From the NCBI RefSeq assembly GCF_964355755.1, contig NC_092672.1, forward strand, positions 20,394,501 through 20,458,500: a stretch of DNA of 64,000 nucleotides. The letters run 5' to 3'. Below are positions 1-14,300 of the stretch, in pieces; position 1 is the stretch's first letter, and each line of letters opens with the position of its first letter. The notes below the pieces were generated by a model. It was not told where the DNA came from and did not search any database. It saw nothing but the letters and a program-made list of their open reading frames with translations. The position numbers and the translations under genes were made by a program. Origin of the DNA: Antedon mediterranea. Taxonomy: Eukaryota; Echinodermata; Crinoidea; Comatulida; Antedonidae.

Positions 1-350
1 CTAAATTTTGGTCGCATTTGTGAGAATCGCCTTTAATAAGCTTAAGTGTTGGCATATATCTTTAGTACAACATATTTATCAAACCAATTGTTATAAAATC
101 TTTGCATTTGATGAAAATCTATCATCTGTTTTTCGTGAGGGATTGCTGAAGTATTTTATTCTATATAGATTATACCTTCATCTTTGTACTCTGCTTAATT
201 TATTTAAGTAATGATTGAGGTATTTATAAGACATTCTTAGTGCATATTAAACTGTTCAATTTTATAAAGAGTGTAATTGCTATCCTGTAGTATACAAAGA
301 AACAGGAAGTTATACAAATAGTTATTTTATTATTATATTTTGTTTTTAAG
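1..350 (+). other. intron or upstream part of the Roco gene
   Basis: AT-rich sequence before the first recognisable exon. The stretch ends in a good splice acceptor (pyrimidine-rich, AG at 349-350), and the exon after it needs one base from an earlier exon to keep frame. The gene therefore begins outside the window. No other feature seen. Confidence 0.5.
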
Positions 351-3300
351 ATGTGCATGTTCCAGAGGAGATATTGGCACGAGGACCTGATGCGGTGAAA
401 GCATTTCAAAATGCACTTGAAGAAGGACAAACAGAGTTTAATCAAGGAAGAACTATTTTTGTAGGACTTGAGAATGTGGGAAAAACGTCTACTATCAATT
501 CTCTTTTAAGAAAAGAGTAAGCAAACTTTATATCAACTATTACATTTAACCACTTAAACTGTTACATATAGTTGTTAACTGGACCAATTACAAGAATAAC
601 CCATACATTTTTTCTGAATAGTTTCAATTTATTTCACCATAAAATAATATCAAAATACATAGCAAATATTGATGAGAGTGACCATCAAAGCAAAGCTCAT
701 ATTCCAGTCACCCATACACATAGCTAGCCAATAGCTTAAATATCTTATTTTATTGGGACCCTTATAAGTAATCTAAACATAAATAATCTAAATATCACAA
801 TGTAAAAGAGTAAGAATATAGTTGATTAAAATGTACTATTATTAAAATTGTTGTATGATTAAAGTATTTGGCCCTTTAGTGTTCTGGGTATGTTGAGGGT
901 TTAAAACAAGATTGTAATGCAACGTAAAAACAATGTCATTGCAGTATACCATCAAATTATTTTCTGTTTTATTATTAATGCAAACATTCTTTTATAATTA
1001 TATAATGTCATTTTGTCAGGTTTAATCCATTGCATATAATAACAGATGCAATGGTTAAAACAACGGTGTGTACACCAGATGCCAGTAACAAAGAAATGTT
1101 GAAAGAAACAACGCAGGATATTTGTAAGTATTCACTTTATTCAGATACATGCTACAACCAAAATAGATGAATTATTTATATTTTTTAATTTATTTTTATA
1201 ATTATTTAGGCAAATTGCCAAGGATAACCATAAGCGAATTAATTCACTATCCTTCTTAAAGGTAGCAATCCTGTTCACAAGATAAACATACACAATATTA
1301 TGCTCTACATAACAATAAACAAAGTCTTATTACAATTCTTTGGGAGTGGAGTTGTAATTTGTCATTAGAAAAAATCCTGACATGGACATGGACACAGGAC
1401 CCTTGAATTGGTAGCCAAGCATCATAACTACCAAGCCACAACTTCACTCCAAATTTAAAATTCACCCCTGACTCATGCACTGTCATGTCACAACTTGTTG
1501 TTGTTTTTTTTTTACCAAATAATTGTTGTTCTTATATCATGTCATTGTAAATCAATTTAAAAGACACTCTAGGTTTAATATTTGGGTGACAATTTACGAC
1601 TAGTTCTTGCACACACTTTGATATTTCATAAATGCATGGATAAAACAACTACCATATAAACATACAAGGTGTTTAAATTCAATTTGAGGATAAATTAGTT
1701 TTTTAATTATTGCAACAACATCATAAAAATAGTTTTAAAGTGTCTATGCTTTTAAAAAAACAATGTAACTGTGTAAGAAATAAAATAATATATACATGAT
1801 TTTATTAACATTTTTTAATTTAAAAGCTTTAGACATGTATCAGGATGCTGTCACTGATTTCACAGTTAAACAAATGTTGAAAAGTCCACGCCATAGAAAA
1901 GGATACACACCAAGAGCAGGAGCATCAAAGCAGGAAACAAAATCTGGTAAAAGATTTTAATTAAATTCAATTCAGTAATCTGCTGTAAAATAAATTTAAA
2001 AGTATAAATATAAAAGGCACAAAATACCAGTCAATATAAAATTGGTACAAAGGAGATTTTTAAAATAAATTTAATATAGAAGTGGATAAAAGAGAGGTTT
2101 ATACAGCATTTTGCTGTGATTACTTCTGTCACATTTGAATTTAAATAGTGAATACAAAAGATACACAAATTGGATCAGGTTGGAATCGGCAACAAATGAT
2201 TTATTACACTAAGCTTTGTTCTTGACAAGTTAATTTGATTATAAAGCATAAATGATGAATGCTAATACATTATGCTATTTATAAAAAGATAGCATCACCT
2301 TTAATTATATCATCACATTTTTCAGAAAGTAGACATGAGGAAGAGAAAAACCCCACAAGAGCATCAACATCAAAACAGGAAGCCAACTCTGGTAAAACAT
2401 CAACAAGTTCAAATCCAAAGCCAAGCCCACAAAAAGAGGGTAAATATTTATTTTTAAATGTGCTTGATTGTGCTGTTCATATATATTAATAATATCAGAA
2501 ATAAAGTGCTAAATATTGAAATGATTAAAGGGGTGGAAATTTAATCATAATCATCAGTGTCTGCTAATGAACATATTACCTTGTTATCTTGTTCTTATTA
2601 TCAAGTTACTTTGACAGTTAATACTAGTATTTGTATATTGTATGACACTGCTGTGTAATATATTCAACTGGCAGTACAATGTGGTTAAATAAACTCAACA
2701 TTAAACCTTTGATTGGAAAGGATAAGGTTTAGAATACTTAAATATTGCATTGGAAATACTTTTTCTTTTAACAAAAAAAGTTATAGTTGGTAATCGCATA
2801 TGAGACTTGTTATCCTGCTCTATACTCAGCCTGCCTCTATCTGTCTTTAAAATTAAGATTATGATTGTGATATTGAATTAAACTGTTGTATTGTGTATTA
2901 TTGTTTTATCATAACAGAACCAGTGTATGAAGAAAAACTTGAGAGACCAGAAATTCCTAAATGGCTCTTGAACAAATTTGTACCCAAATTTCGTTTTGCA
3001 AGAGAAGGTGGTGACTCTAAAGTGGATAGCAACAAGTTTGTTATGAATATCTTGGACTTTGGTGGTCAACCAATTTACCATGTGATACAACGGGTAAATT
3101 TTATTGGTGTATTTAATTTTTATTAATAGAGATTAGTTTTGCCGTCAACATTCAATATACATGCCTCCTTCTGAAGTTGTGAAAATTTGCTTTGTCTTTT
3201 GGCCTTGTTACAATATCAGCACTGAAATCAAAAAGCTTGCTCACTTGATTTGAAGTTAAGAATCTATAATCTTGCTCCAAGGTATTACAAAAATGTGGAT

Positions 3301-5384
3301 CTAATATAGTACAATATGTCAGTATCAGATACAAAATACAATTATTATTATTATTACAATATTATAAATTATTTTATTCTTCATTTAATTTAATAAAGTC
3401 AACTCGGTCTTTAGTCCCTAATTACCAGAAACCAAAACCAGAATTGAGGTCAAAAGTTCCAAATTCTTTTTTACCTTTAAAAATACATTTGGAATATCAG
3501 AATTTCTGTAAACCCAGACAAATTATGGCATCCGAAGGGTGTCCAGTTTTGGAAGACTTTAAGTAAAATAGTATTAATTGATGTAATATAATGTATTATT
3601 AGCAGAGAGGGATAGCAAAGAAAGAATGTAATATTAAACATTCTTTATTTATTAAACCAGTGAATAAGACTGTAAATGTTTCCAAGGTGAACATGCACTT
3701 TGTGAGGAAAACAAAAGTATCAAATAATCAGTTGTGCCAGTATACTGACACATGTGTATAAACAGTTTTTAATATTGACTATTATGATTATGTTTACTAG
3801 ATATTCATGGTATCTTATGCTGTTGTATGTGTGGTATTCAACCTGAATGAAGGTCTTAATGCCCCAGCTAAAGTTCGTGATCCAACAACTGTAAGTAGAT
3901 TTTACAAATTTCAAATGTTTATGTAATTGTACATAAATAAAATGTTTCCTTCATGTTATCCGTTACCTTAACACAAACTGTGCAAATAGCAGATGCCTGA
4001 TATATGATTGTTGTTATTTCCACTTCCATGATAGTGTTGTTAATAGTAGATGCCTGATATATGATTGTTGTTATTTCCACTTCCATGATAGTGTTGTTCA
4101 TAGCAGATGCCTGATATATGATTGTTGTTAATTCCACTTCTATGATAGTGTTGTTAATAGCAGATGCCTGATATATGATTGTTGTTATTTCCACTTCCAT
4201 GATAGTGTTGTTAATAGCAGATGCGTGATATATGATTGTTGTTATTTCCACTTCTATGATAGTGTTGTTAATAGCAGATGCCTGATATATGATTGTTGTT
4301 ATTTCCACTTCTATGATAGTGTTGTTAATAGCAGATGCCTGATATATGATTGTTGTTAATTCCACTTCCATGATAGTGTTGTTAATAGCAGATGCCTGAT
4401 ATATGATTGTTGTTAATTCCACTTCCATGATAGTGTTGTTTATAGCAGATGCCTGATATATGATTGTTGTTATTTCCACTTCTATGATAGTGTTGTTAAT
4501 AGCAGATGCCTGATATATGATTGTTGTTAATTCCACTTCCATGATAGTGTTGTTAATAGCAGATGCCTGATATATGATTGTTGTTATTTCCACTTCCATG
4601 ATAGTGTTGTTAATAGCAGATGCCTGATAATGATATATGATTGTTGTTATTTTCACTTCCATGATAGTGTTGTTAATAGCAGATGCCTGATATATGATTG
4701 TTAATTCCACTTCCATGATAGTGTTGTTAATAGCAAATGCCTGATATATGATTGTTGTTAATTCCACTTCCATGATAGTATTGTTAAAAGCAGATGCCTG
4801 ATATATGATTGTTGTTAATTCCACTTCCATGATAGTGTTGTTAATAGCAGATGCCTGATATATGATTGTTGTTAATTCTACTTCCATGATAGTGTTGTTA
4901 ATAGCAGATGCCTGATATATGATTGTTGTTATTTCCACTTCCATGATAGTGTTGTTAATAACAGATGCCTGATATATGATTGTTGTTAATTCTACTTCCA
5001 TGATAGTGTTGTTAATAGCAGATGCCTGATATATGATTGTTGTTATTTCCACTTCCATGATAGTGTTGTTAATAGCAGATGCCTGATATATGATTGTTGT
5101 TATTTCCACTTCTATGATAGTGTTGTTTTTCTATTAATTTGTGCTGCTAATAATAACAGATAATTTGTCAAACTAGAACTTTAAAAATTTTAAATGTAAA
5201 TTTTGTTCATTTTTTTTTTATTTAGGGAAAAGTTTATGAACATCGAATGACAAATCTTGACTTCATTCTGTTTTGGATTCGTTCTGTTTTTGTAAACGTA
5301 AGAAAAGGAAAAAATAACAAGATAATGCTGATTGGTACACATTATGAGAGCCTTGGTAAAACTGAACAAGAAAGACAACAAAAG
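351..5384 (+). other. Roc GTPase module (exons 1-7)
   Basis: Seven exons make up the Ras-of-complex domain. The P-loop lies at about residues 36-44 of the visible protein. The second exon (1020-1123) carries the switch-I region. Exons 3 and 4 encode a Ser/Lys/Pro-rich insert with two related segments (ASKQETKSGK and TSKQEANSGK), probably from an internal exon duplication. DFGGQPIYH follows, then the hydrophobic strand VVCVVFNL and the GTHYE motif. The insert between switch I and switch II is unusual and low in complexity. Nucleotide binding looks intact; THYE in place of THxD or NKxD is common in divergent Roc domains. Confidence 0.8.
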
Positions 5385-8300
5385 GTACATATATCATCGC
5401 ATTTCCTTTTAAACAGTACAAAATTGTATATTGTCATTAATTCATTGGAAACAATATGTAGTTTCATCTCTAACATTGGCTATCATGTATGATTGTTTTA
5501 TACGTCATGTCATGAGCATACTACTGTACTGTGCTGGCCTATGATTATTAACTGATTAACTTAACTTAATTTTTTTTTTCATTTCGATATAATAAAACAA
5601 ATAAAAGGGTATACAAATATCAATGATTTAGCACACATTTTGAATTTGTTTTCTTATATTGGTATAATTATACAATGTACACTGGGTAAGTAAAAGCGTA
5701 ACAAACATAACTTAAACGAAACACTTTTTGCACTTTACAAAAGGGGTTTTGGTTGGCTAAGCACACTCTAAATCTTCCCTTGACATAAGTATAATTCAAA
5801 TATGATGTTATTTATTTTAGGTAAAGGAAATAGAAAATATACTTTGGAAAGCCCTGGAAGGAAAACAATTCGAGGACATGGTGTATCAAGAAGAGCTCTT
5901 TACCATTGAAAACAGTGTCTCATTTGAAAAGAGCGGTGCTTCTAAAATCATCCTCAAAATACAAAAATTAGTCCAGATGATGATTCTTACTTTTCCAATT
6001 AAATGGCTGCAAGTAATGCAGGAAATACAACAGCTAAGAAAAGACAAACTGTATTTACCAACGTCTGAGGTTAGAAATATATTTTTATTTCTTTCAGCTT
6101 GATCTCAATTATATATCTTTACAGTTTAGTGTAGGTAAAAATTGTTTGAAAACAATAACCAGTTACATTTGTTTAGAATAAATACATTAAACCCTGTTTT
6201 TCTGTCAATTTTAGTTGAGGATAATACATAGTTGATTGTTTAAAATAACTATCATTGTAACGATCATGGTCACCTGCATTTAAAAGTGTATAGATTAGGA
6301 AACAAGTTGGTTCATTGTTGGTAGAAATTTTCCCCATGAGGGTATAATGTTAAACTTGCTTTATTTGTCAATGCTTATTGACTGTTTATGACGATTGTCA
6401 TCGGTAACAGAACGGTGTAATTTTAGTTTTTTTTATTTTTATTTTATTTATTTTTTTATTTTAATTATTGTACATCCAACAGTGTAAACACCAATTACAG
6501 AATTATATATATATATATAAGAACTATATAACAATTATAATCATATTTAAACATTAATAAAATAATTTAAAATTTCAAATTATTTAAAATTATCTAACCA
6601 ACTTATGATAGACTTATGGTAGACAACATACCAAAATGCCATTGTAACATTGTTCAGAAATACAAAATGATTTAATATGTTGCAAATTTCAATTCTAACC
6701 CTTTCATGACAATGAAAAAAGATGTCCTTGTAGTAACTTTTAGTATTATTTCCAATATGCTGTTTAACAAACAAAGTAGCACAAATTACAATGTTGGTTG
6801 AACTCTCAACTTTTAGAATTTAATTTTATTTAATTGTGATGTTTATTTGCCTTTTAGATTAATGATTTACTTGCTCGTTGTAAGATAACTGACAGAAAAC
6901 TGTTTCTTGAGTACTTGCACGACATCGGTGAGATTCTGTTCTACCCAGATGACAAGATCCTCAAAGAAAAAATTGTTATAGATTTGATGGGAGTAGTCGA
7001 CAAGTTTAAAACAATCATCACAGTTATTGATCCCAAGCTTCAGGTTAGTAATATTATGCACTATACTTTTGTGAATAATCTGACATAAACATTGTGATAA
7101 TGTTTTTATGTGATGAATTTAGCTTCAAAATGTAATGTCTACCACAAAGAGAACTTTTTGTCCTGGAGCCTAATATATCTACTGTCACCATAATGAAAGT
7201 TAATGAATTTTAAAATAGAATCAAATTTATTCAAATTTACACCTTGTTTAATTTTACTACAGTATATTCTAATACTTAAAAGCAAATATGCTTGTGCATT
7301 ACAGTAGAACCCCTATTAAAGAGGACATCACATAATGTGAACCCAACAAAGTGTGATCCCTTTAATAGAGTTTAGTTGTAGAACCCCTATTAAAGAGGAC
7401 ATCACATAATGTGGACCCAACAAAGTGTGATCCATTTAATAGAGCTTAGTTGTAGAACCCCTATTAAAGAGGACACCACATAATGTGGACCCAACAAAGT
7501 GTGTCCCTTTAATAGAGGTTAGTCGTAGTTAATAATAATAATAATAGCTTTATTGTTTCTCAAGAGATGTGCAACAACAAAAAATAAATAAATAAATCGT
7601 ATAATTGTTTATTTCAGGAGAAGATATCAACAAATTAGTAATTCTTCGTACTATGGTTTCTGTTTTACAAACAAATCTTTCTTTCCACCAATCGCTAGAA
7701 TACCTATTAGTTGCAATTGTGACATTTGACATAATCACCAGCTGGTCTATCTTTGGTTTCTGTTTTACAATCTTTCTTTCCACCAATCGCTAGAATGCCT
7801 ACTAGTTGCAATTGTGACATTTGACATAATCACCACCTGGTCTATCTTGTTCTGCTTATTTTCTCATCCGTATCTTGAATCTGAACTGAACTTGATTGTA
7901 TCTCTTTTATATCCGAGGCACAGTCTGAATGAGATGTGCAACAAGTATATAATAAACATTTTAAAAATTAGACAGAAAAAACAAATTACAAAATATTTAC
8001 ATGATAAACCGCTCAAAAAGTTGAGATCTTCAACTATAAACCTTATATAGAAAAACGCAAATGGTTGAAGTAAACTGAAAAAGATTAAAAAATTAAGACA
8101 AATAGGCCATAAGCAGTAAATCGTATCGTTTCATCTCATTCCAGTGTTAGGGGTTTAGAATTTCTTAACATATTTACAATGTTAATTTTATATAATATTT
8201 TTTAACAACATATTTCTTCACAATTGTGTGTGTCAATTTTGAGAAATTATTGATTGATTTTGGTACTCTATTTTGATATACATCGGGATGTATTGGCGTG

Positions 8301-11300
8301 AGCGATTTGGTCCCGCAAAGGAACGGAATGTTCAAAATTATCCGCAACATCCAAAAATATGTACCACGTGATTGTATTTCACCTATCATAGTATGATTAC
8401 AGATTAGGGAATCCCCATAACGCACGGAGTGCAGAAGTGTGTAAAAAATCAACGCATGTATTCTTCGCGAGTCGAGGAAGTTTGGTTTATTTTGCTACTT
8501 AAACAAACGTTGTAAACAGACATTTTTAGCGAAAGAAGATGATAATTATATGCTTGTTTGAAAATTGTTTCCTGCTCAACATGGTGTATGATTATGGTTT
8601 GGTAGAAATACAGTTTAGAGAAAATAAGAGGCCAAACAAAAGATAGCTAGCCTAGCAAATGTCCTATCTAGGCTCTAGATTAGCTAAAGTGAAAGTAGGC
8701 TACTGACTTTCAATATACTTCCTAGATAGATTAGGACTGAGAGGGGTAGAAACATACTACTCTAGGCTAATAATGCTGAATGTCTAATAACGATTGATTA
8801 ATATTTGCAAGAAAACCATACAAAACAGGTGAGAATAGGCCTATATAGATATAACTCTTCGTAATAGTGCTGAAAATGTTAAATATATTTCTAGGCCTAG
8901 GCTAGTAGTATTATTACTATCCTAGTCCTTGGTATTTAGGGCCTATATATGTGTACCACACTATTTTTCAATTCAATTTGAATCAGATTTTGTTATTTCA
9001 CAGCAAAAAAAAGCTATACTTTTAGTATTAAAAAGTAGATGAACATATACGAAATATATTATACAATTCAGCCTATTTTTTTTCTTAGAAATTAATACTT
9101 AAATTATGTAATTAATGGATAATTTATTACAGTTGTTTTTAACCATTATTTTTTATGGTTTTACTGATTCGTACTTTACTGTCATTATTTTTACTTCTTT
9201 GGACAGTGTAAAACTGTGTATTGCTATATTTGGATATGTTGTAGAATAGACGTCACTAAATCCAAAAAGTATTTGCCCCATTTTTAGGTTCCTCAAAACA
9301 AAAACTTAAATATAAATAATATAACACAATTAGAAACTCCAAAAAAACAACAATTTAACTAATATCTTTTCTTTAACACGTAAGTTTAACATGTTTAAAA
9401 CTAAAAAACAAGTAAAAAATATATAATATAAATATAAATTATTTAAGAAATATCCAAATATGTAAATAATAAAAGAATTTACAAAGAATCTTCAACAAAC
9501 ACCTAGGCCTATACTAAAACTAATACATGATAGAAATAAAAGTATTAGGGTAAAACATAGACTGAAACACACGGTCAAACATTATAAGTAATCAAACAAA
9601 TGTAAATGGCCAACATAGTAAGAACAGAACTTTAAGGTTTAGAAATAGTGGAATGAAACAAATGTTATACAAGGCCAAAACATAAAAAGTAGCATATTAT
9701 AATGTGTTTACTTTTACTATAACTTGCAATAAACATAAAATGTACGTTTTTAAAGCATACTTTTTTACTCCATCGATTTTATGTACATGTATAGATATAG
9801 TGCCTTTTTAACTTCTATATTGAATTTTATTGTTTTATATTTTTACAAAAATGTATGTATGTTATGTAATATATATTTGTAAAAGAATGAATAAATGTGG
9901 GTGACCCCCACAAAAGAGAAAAAAAAAGAATATTCAACCAATAATAGTTTAAATTGACGTTTAAATAAAGCACAGTTATGAGATTTTTAAAGAAATAAAG
10001 GGAGAGAATTCCAGAGTTTAGGTTCAGTGTATACAAGGGTGTTCATTTTAAGACTAGTTCGAGTAAGTGGCAGATGATACTGATCATTTTGTCTTGTTTG
10101 GTGAGCGTGGTATTGTTTATTTTGTGTGAACTTACTGGATATTATGGGTAGTGTTCAGGTTAATTGAAGCATGATGACACCAACATTAAATCTACAGAAG
10201 TCCTCAATTTTTAATATTTTATTTTTTCGAAAGAGATCGTGGGTGTGAGCACGAAAAGTTGCCCCTGAGATAAATCGGACAGCTCGTTTCTGGATCTATA
10301 TATAAATTTACGTAAGGGCAAAATTCGGTAAATCGCGCCTTAATTTTAGAATTTTTACTCGGTGGTATATAAAGTTGGTTCGTACTTTCGGTACTGATTT
10401 TAACCGCCTGATGTAACCCTGTTTACTAATTAAATTAAGTTAGATAATTAGTTATTGACGATTAAAACGAATTTAGGTTCAACAATTTGCCCCAAATAGG
10501 GGTGTTTTCCGATCGTGGTATACACTGTCTAATGGATGTCCATCTTGAAAAATACCCGCCACAAATATGCGAGTAGGCTTCGCATTTTCCTATCTCCTCC
10601 TGCGATAATTGTTTTTAATAGCTGAAAACCGGTTGAACAGCTCGAGTACAGTATCATAATGTTGAAGACAGGCCGATTTTCTTAAAAAAATACTATTTTG
10701 ATAGATTTAATATACGTTTATGCAAATGTATTGATTTGAAATGAATGGAACATTCCAATCTCTGTTCCACAAGTGTCTATTCCCTCAGGCGTCGTAAAGG
10801 CAAGTACTGTATACTCATAATAGAAATTCGATCCATTTTTTTTTTCAATCTGTGCTGCAGAGGTTGGATATAGATATTTTTTAACGGATAATGAGCTAGT
10901 GTTTTCAGTCGCCGTATATTATGTACAAATCTGTATTATTGCAGTTAAACCACCCACGTGACATCATCACCCTTCCCTCACTAGCATGAGTAGCGTTGTA
11001 AAGCCAGTAGAGGATAGGCCTACGGTGCATCACATGCCCTAAACGCAGAACAAATTTGGTGGGTAGGGTTAGGAACCAACTTAAGTATGAATTGGCTCTA
11101 AGAAACAATTGAAACCCATTAGGCCTACTAATTAAGTTGAATTAGATAATTTAATATTTATTACTCGAATTTATGGTTTGCCACGAATAGGGGTGGTTTT
11201 CACAAATTGTTTTACATTATATAAACATATTATACACGTCGTAGTGATGTATCGTTACATGTACTATACTATTTCAATCGACTAGGACGGTGATAGTTTC

Positions 11301-14300
11301 AACAAAGTATTACATCGCAATGTTTTACTGTGTTTAGTGGTATATTATTTGTAAAACATGAAAACAATTAATATTTCGTTACTACATGGATAAAGAATAT
11401 ATTTAAAAATCGTTCCTCTTTGCACCCATCCTCTTTCCCATCCCTCAACCCTAATGTTACATACAAAACACAAATTAAGTTTGTTTAAATTTGACTTAAA
11501 CAATTGGTCTCATTTTGTGACAAGTTTCTCTTTCGGAAGTAATTCCCAGGGTGCTAATTTTAGTTCAGTACATAAATCACAGTGTCTATTTATTCGTTCC
11601 TGTAAATGACATGTATTATTGTCCTGCGGTACGTACATTTGAAATCGCCAGTTTTTTAACGCTGAAATTATTATGTATTCGAGAACCATTTGTGGGCACG
11701 ACCTAGATGGTACGCGAGCGAAGCGAGCGTACCAACTACCATCTAGTTAATAAAATTTTAGTAATAATTAATTTTGAAGCATTTCCCCAAGCAAGAACAC
11801 CATAATTTAAGTATGATAAAATAAGAGTAGAATATAAAGTATTTAATACTTTTTGAGGAAATATTGATTTCAATTTATCATAGCAACATTTTTTGATAAT
11901 AAATTGCAAAGGTAAATAACATGAACTTTCCAGTCAAGTCTGTCGTCAATAAATATACCAAGAAATTTTGTGTTGGTTATTTGATTAATAGGAACATTAT
12001 TGAAAATAATTTCTTTTGGTAACATACTATATCATTACTAAACAACATAACACATTGGTTTTGAGCATATTTAGTGATAGCATGTTTGTAAGTTTATGAC
12101 ATTAAAAGATGTTATTGAAATAGAAATTCAATCATAAAAGTACCAATAAATGTTCAATTAATATTTCACATCATTTTTGTAACTGAACAAGCCAAAATGG
12201 CTACCATTATGCCCAAAATGGCTGCCATTTTATCCAATATGACCACCCTTTTATCTAAAATGGCCACATATATCAATCAATTATATAGGAAGCTATGTTC
12301 TAAGATATCACTCTTTAAAAATTTTGTAAAAAAATCACACTTTTTGCAGCTTCCTCAATAAAAACCTATTTAAGATTACAATACTAAATTTCATATGCTG
12401 TTTACCAACCATCTCAAGAAGTCATACAGAAAATATAAACATGGTATGTGAAGTATTTATGACAAGATGTGAGTGAAGCGAACGTCCAATCTAGGGGTCC
12501 CCACAGATGGTTCTCGAATACAATAAAACCCACCGGGAGTATTCGGAAATAAAGACAAAATAACGAATACTGGACAATTAATTGATGTGGATTCAAGAAA
12601 TTGAGGAGAAATGAAAATTGGGATTGGGCGGCACGGGGTGGTGGTGATGGAACCGCAGTAATAAAGTTGATTGTATTTATACAGTATAAAAACCACACTA
12701 AATAAATACAGTAAGATATTTGGCGATCGGAAATGGTAGCTCTTATTTAGTAACAAATTAAACTGTAGTGTACCTCTTATTAAGCTAGGGATTATCAGAC
12801 AGTTTGCTAAATATTTAGGGCTAATCATCGATTGTGGTGTTAAAATTCCTGGAAACATTTGTGTGAAAAAAATGGGATCGAATTCCTGTCATGGGTACTG
12901 ATTTGTTGGGCCGTGATTTATGACACCTATCTATCTAGACTTATTGTTTTCGAATAAATGTACGTACCTATCAGATAAACTTGTCTTGTGTCGTATAACA
13001 AATAAGTAATAGTTACTGAAGTTAGTATTACAATGTCGTCAAGCTGTTTACAGGAGTAATTAAAAACCAAATTGTAGTTGGAGAAAAGAAACTAAGAAGC
13101 ATGTTTATGTTATGTTATGTGCCGTTATGTTTTCACCATTGACAGCCATTGGAGTGGAGCTGTATCATAGAGGTTGGTGTTTGCCTTCCAATCCCAAGGT
13201 CCGGGGTTCAATCCTGATTTAGTGCCATATGGTTATAACTCACACTCTTTCAACTGCACTTCCTAAGCCTCAAATGAGACTTAGTTTAACTGCATGATGC
13301 CTATTATCTCTACGATAATCATTTGATTTCAGAACTTGATGTTGTATGAGTAGGCCTAATAAAGTTTATTTTGTATTCTTGTTTATGTAACCATGTACAC
13401 ATCAGTAGGCCTAATTAAATATCTGGTTGGATCGTTACCGAAAACGTGAACTATAGCCGCAAAAAAAAAATGACCTAGTTTAATTCTTATAAGCTATACA
13501 CTGCCAGTTTGATTAATCTTTATTTATCGGTCGTGGATCTAAATTTGTTTTAATTGTCAATAACTAATTATCTAACTCAATTTAATTAATAAACAGGGTT
13601 ACATCAGGTGGTTAATATCAGTACCGAAAGTACGAACCAACTTTATATACCATCGAGTAAAAATTCTAGAAGTAACATGGATTTACCAAATTTTGCCCTC
13701 ACATACAGAATACGCAGATTTTAAATTTGAATATGTGTTTACAATCCACTTGACTACCCAAGTAAATATAATAACACTTGGTCAAGTATTAATTTGTAAA
13801 GTTATTACTACGTAAAAATTGGTGGAGACCTAAAAAAAAGGCTATAATTGCAGAGCTATTGCTCAAAATTGACTGGATATTTTGTGGAGAACTTTTGATA
13901 TAGAGTGGATAACATATTTATTTAACAATATCAACTTTCAAAATGTAGACCCTGAACGAAATTCATTTTCTAGGCCTTTTTTCAGCTACTGCTTATGGCC
14001 TAAAAATTAAGTTTGAGAAGGAATTGCATTATATATCTAGCATTCGTGTGTTCTGCCATTGTCAGAAATATTTTAAAATGTTTTTCAAAAATGTTACTTG
14101 CTAATTTATATTTATCATGGGTTAATTGAATTGGTGTAAATTTCAATTCATTATGGATTTTAAGATCATCAAGGAATAAGTGGTATTTATATCTAGAGAG
14201 CTAGTAGAAAACAATTCCCAGAACATGGATAGATTATTATTGTTTAGTTCATTTTTAAGGTTCATGAGTATTGGTTGTCTTAAATGCATGAGTTATTTTG

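Noticed and set aside
3919-5109. Open frame of 396 codons on the - strand
   Set aside because: It is entirely the 57-bp minisatellite; the frame is open because the unit is a multiple of three. No start context, splice support or recognisable domain.
7304-7527. CRISPR-like direct repeats
   Set aside because: Units are contiguous, have no unique spacers, and the genome is eukaryotic. None of the tandem arrays in the window is a CRISPR array.
8174-8452. 92-codon open frame on the - strand, possibly LINE-derived
   Set aside because: I could not recognise reverse-transcriptase or endonuclease motifs in it, so I left it unassigned.
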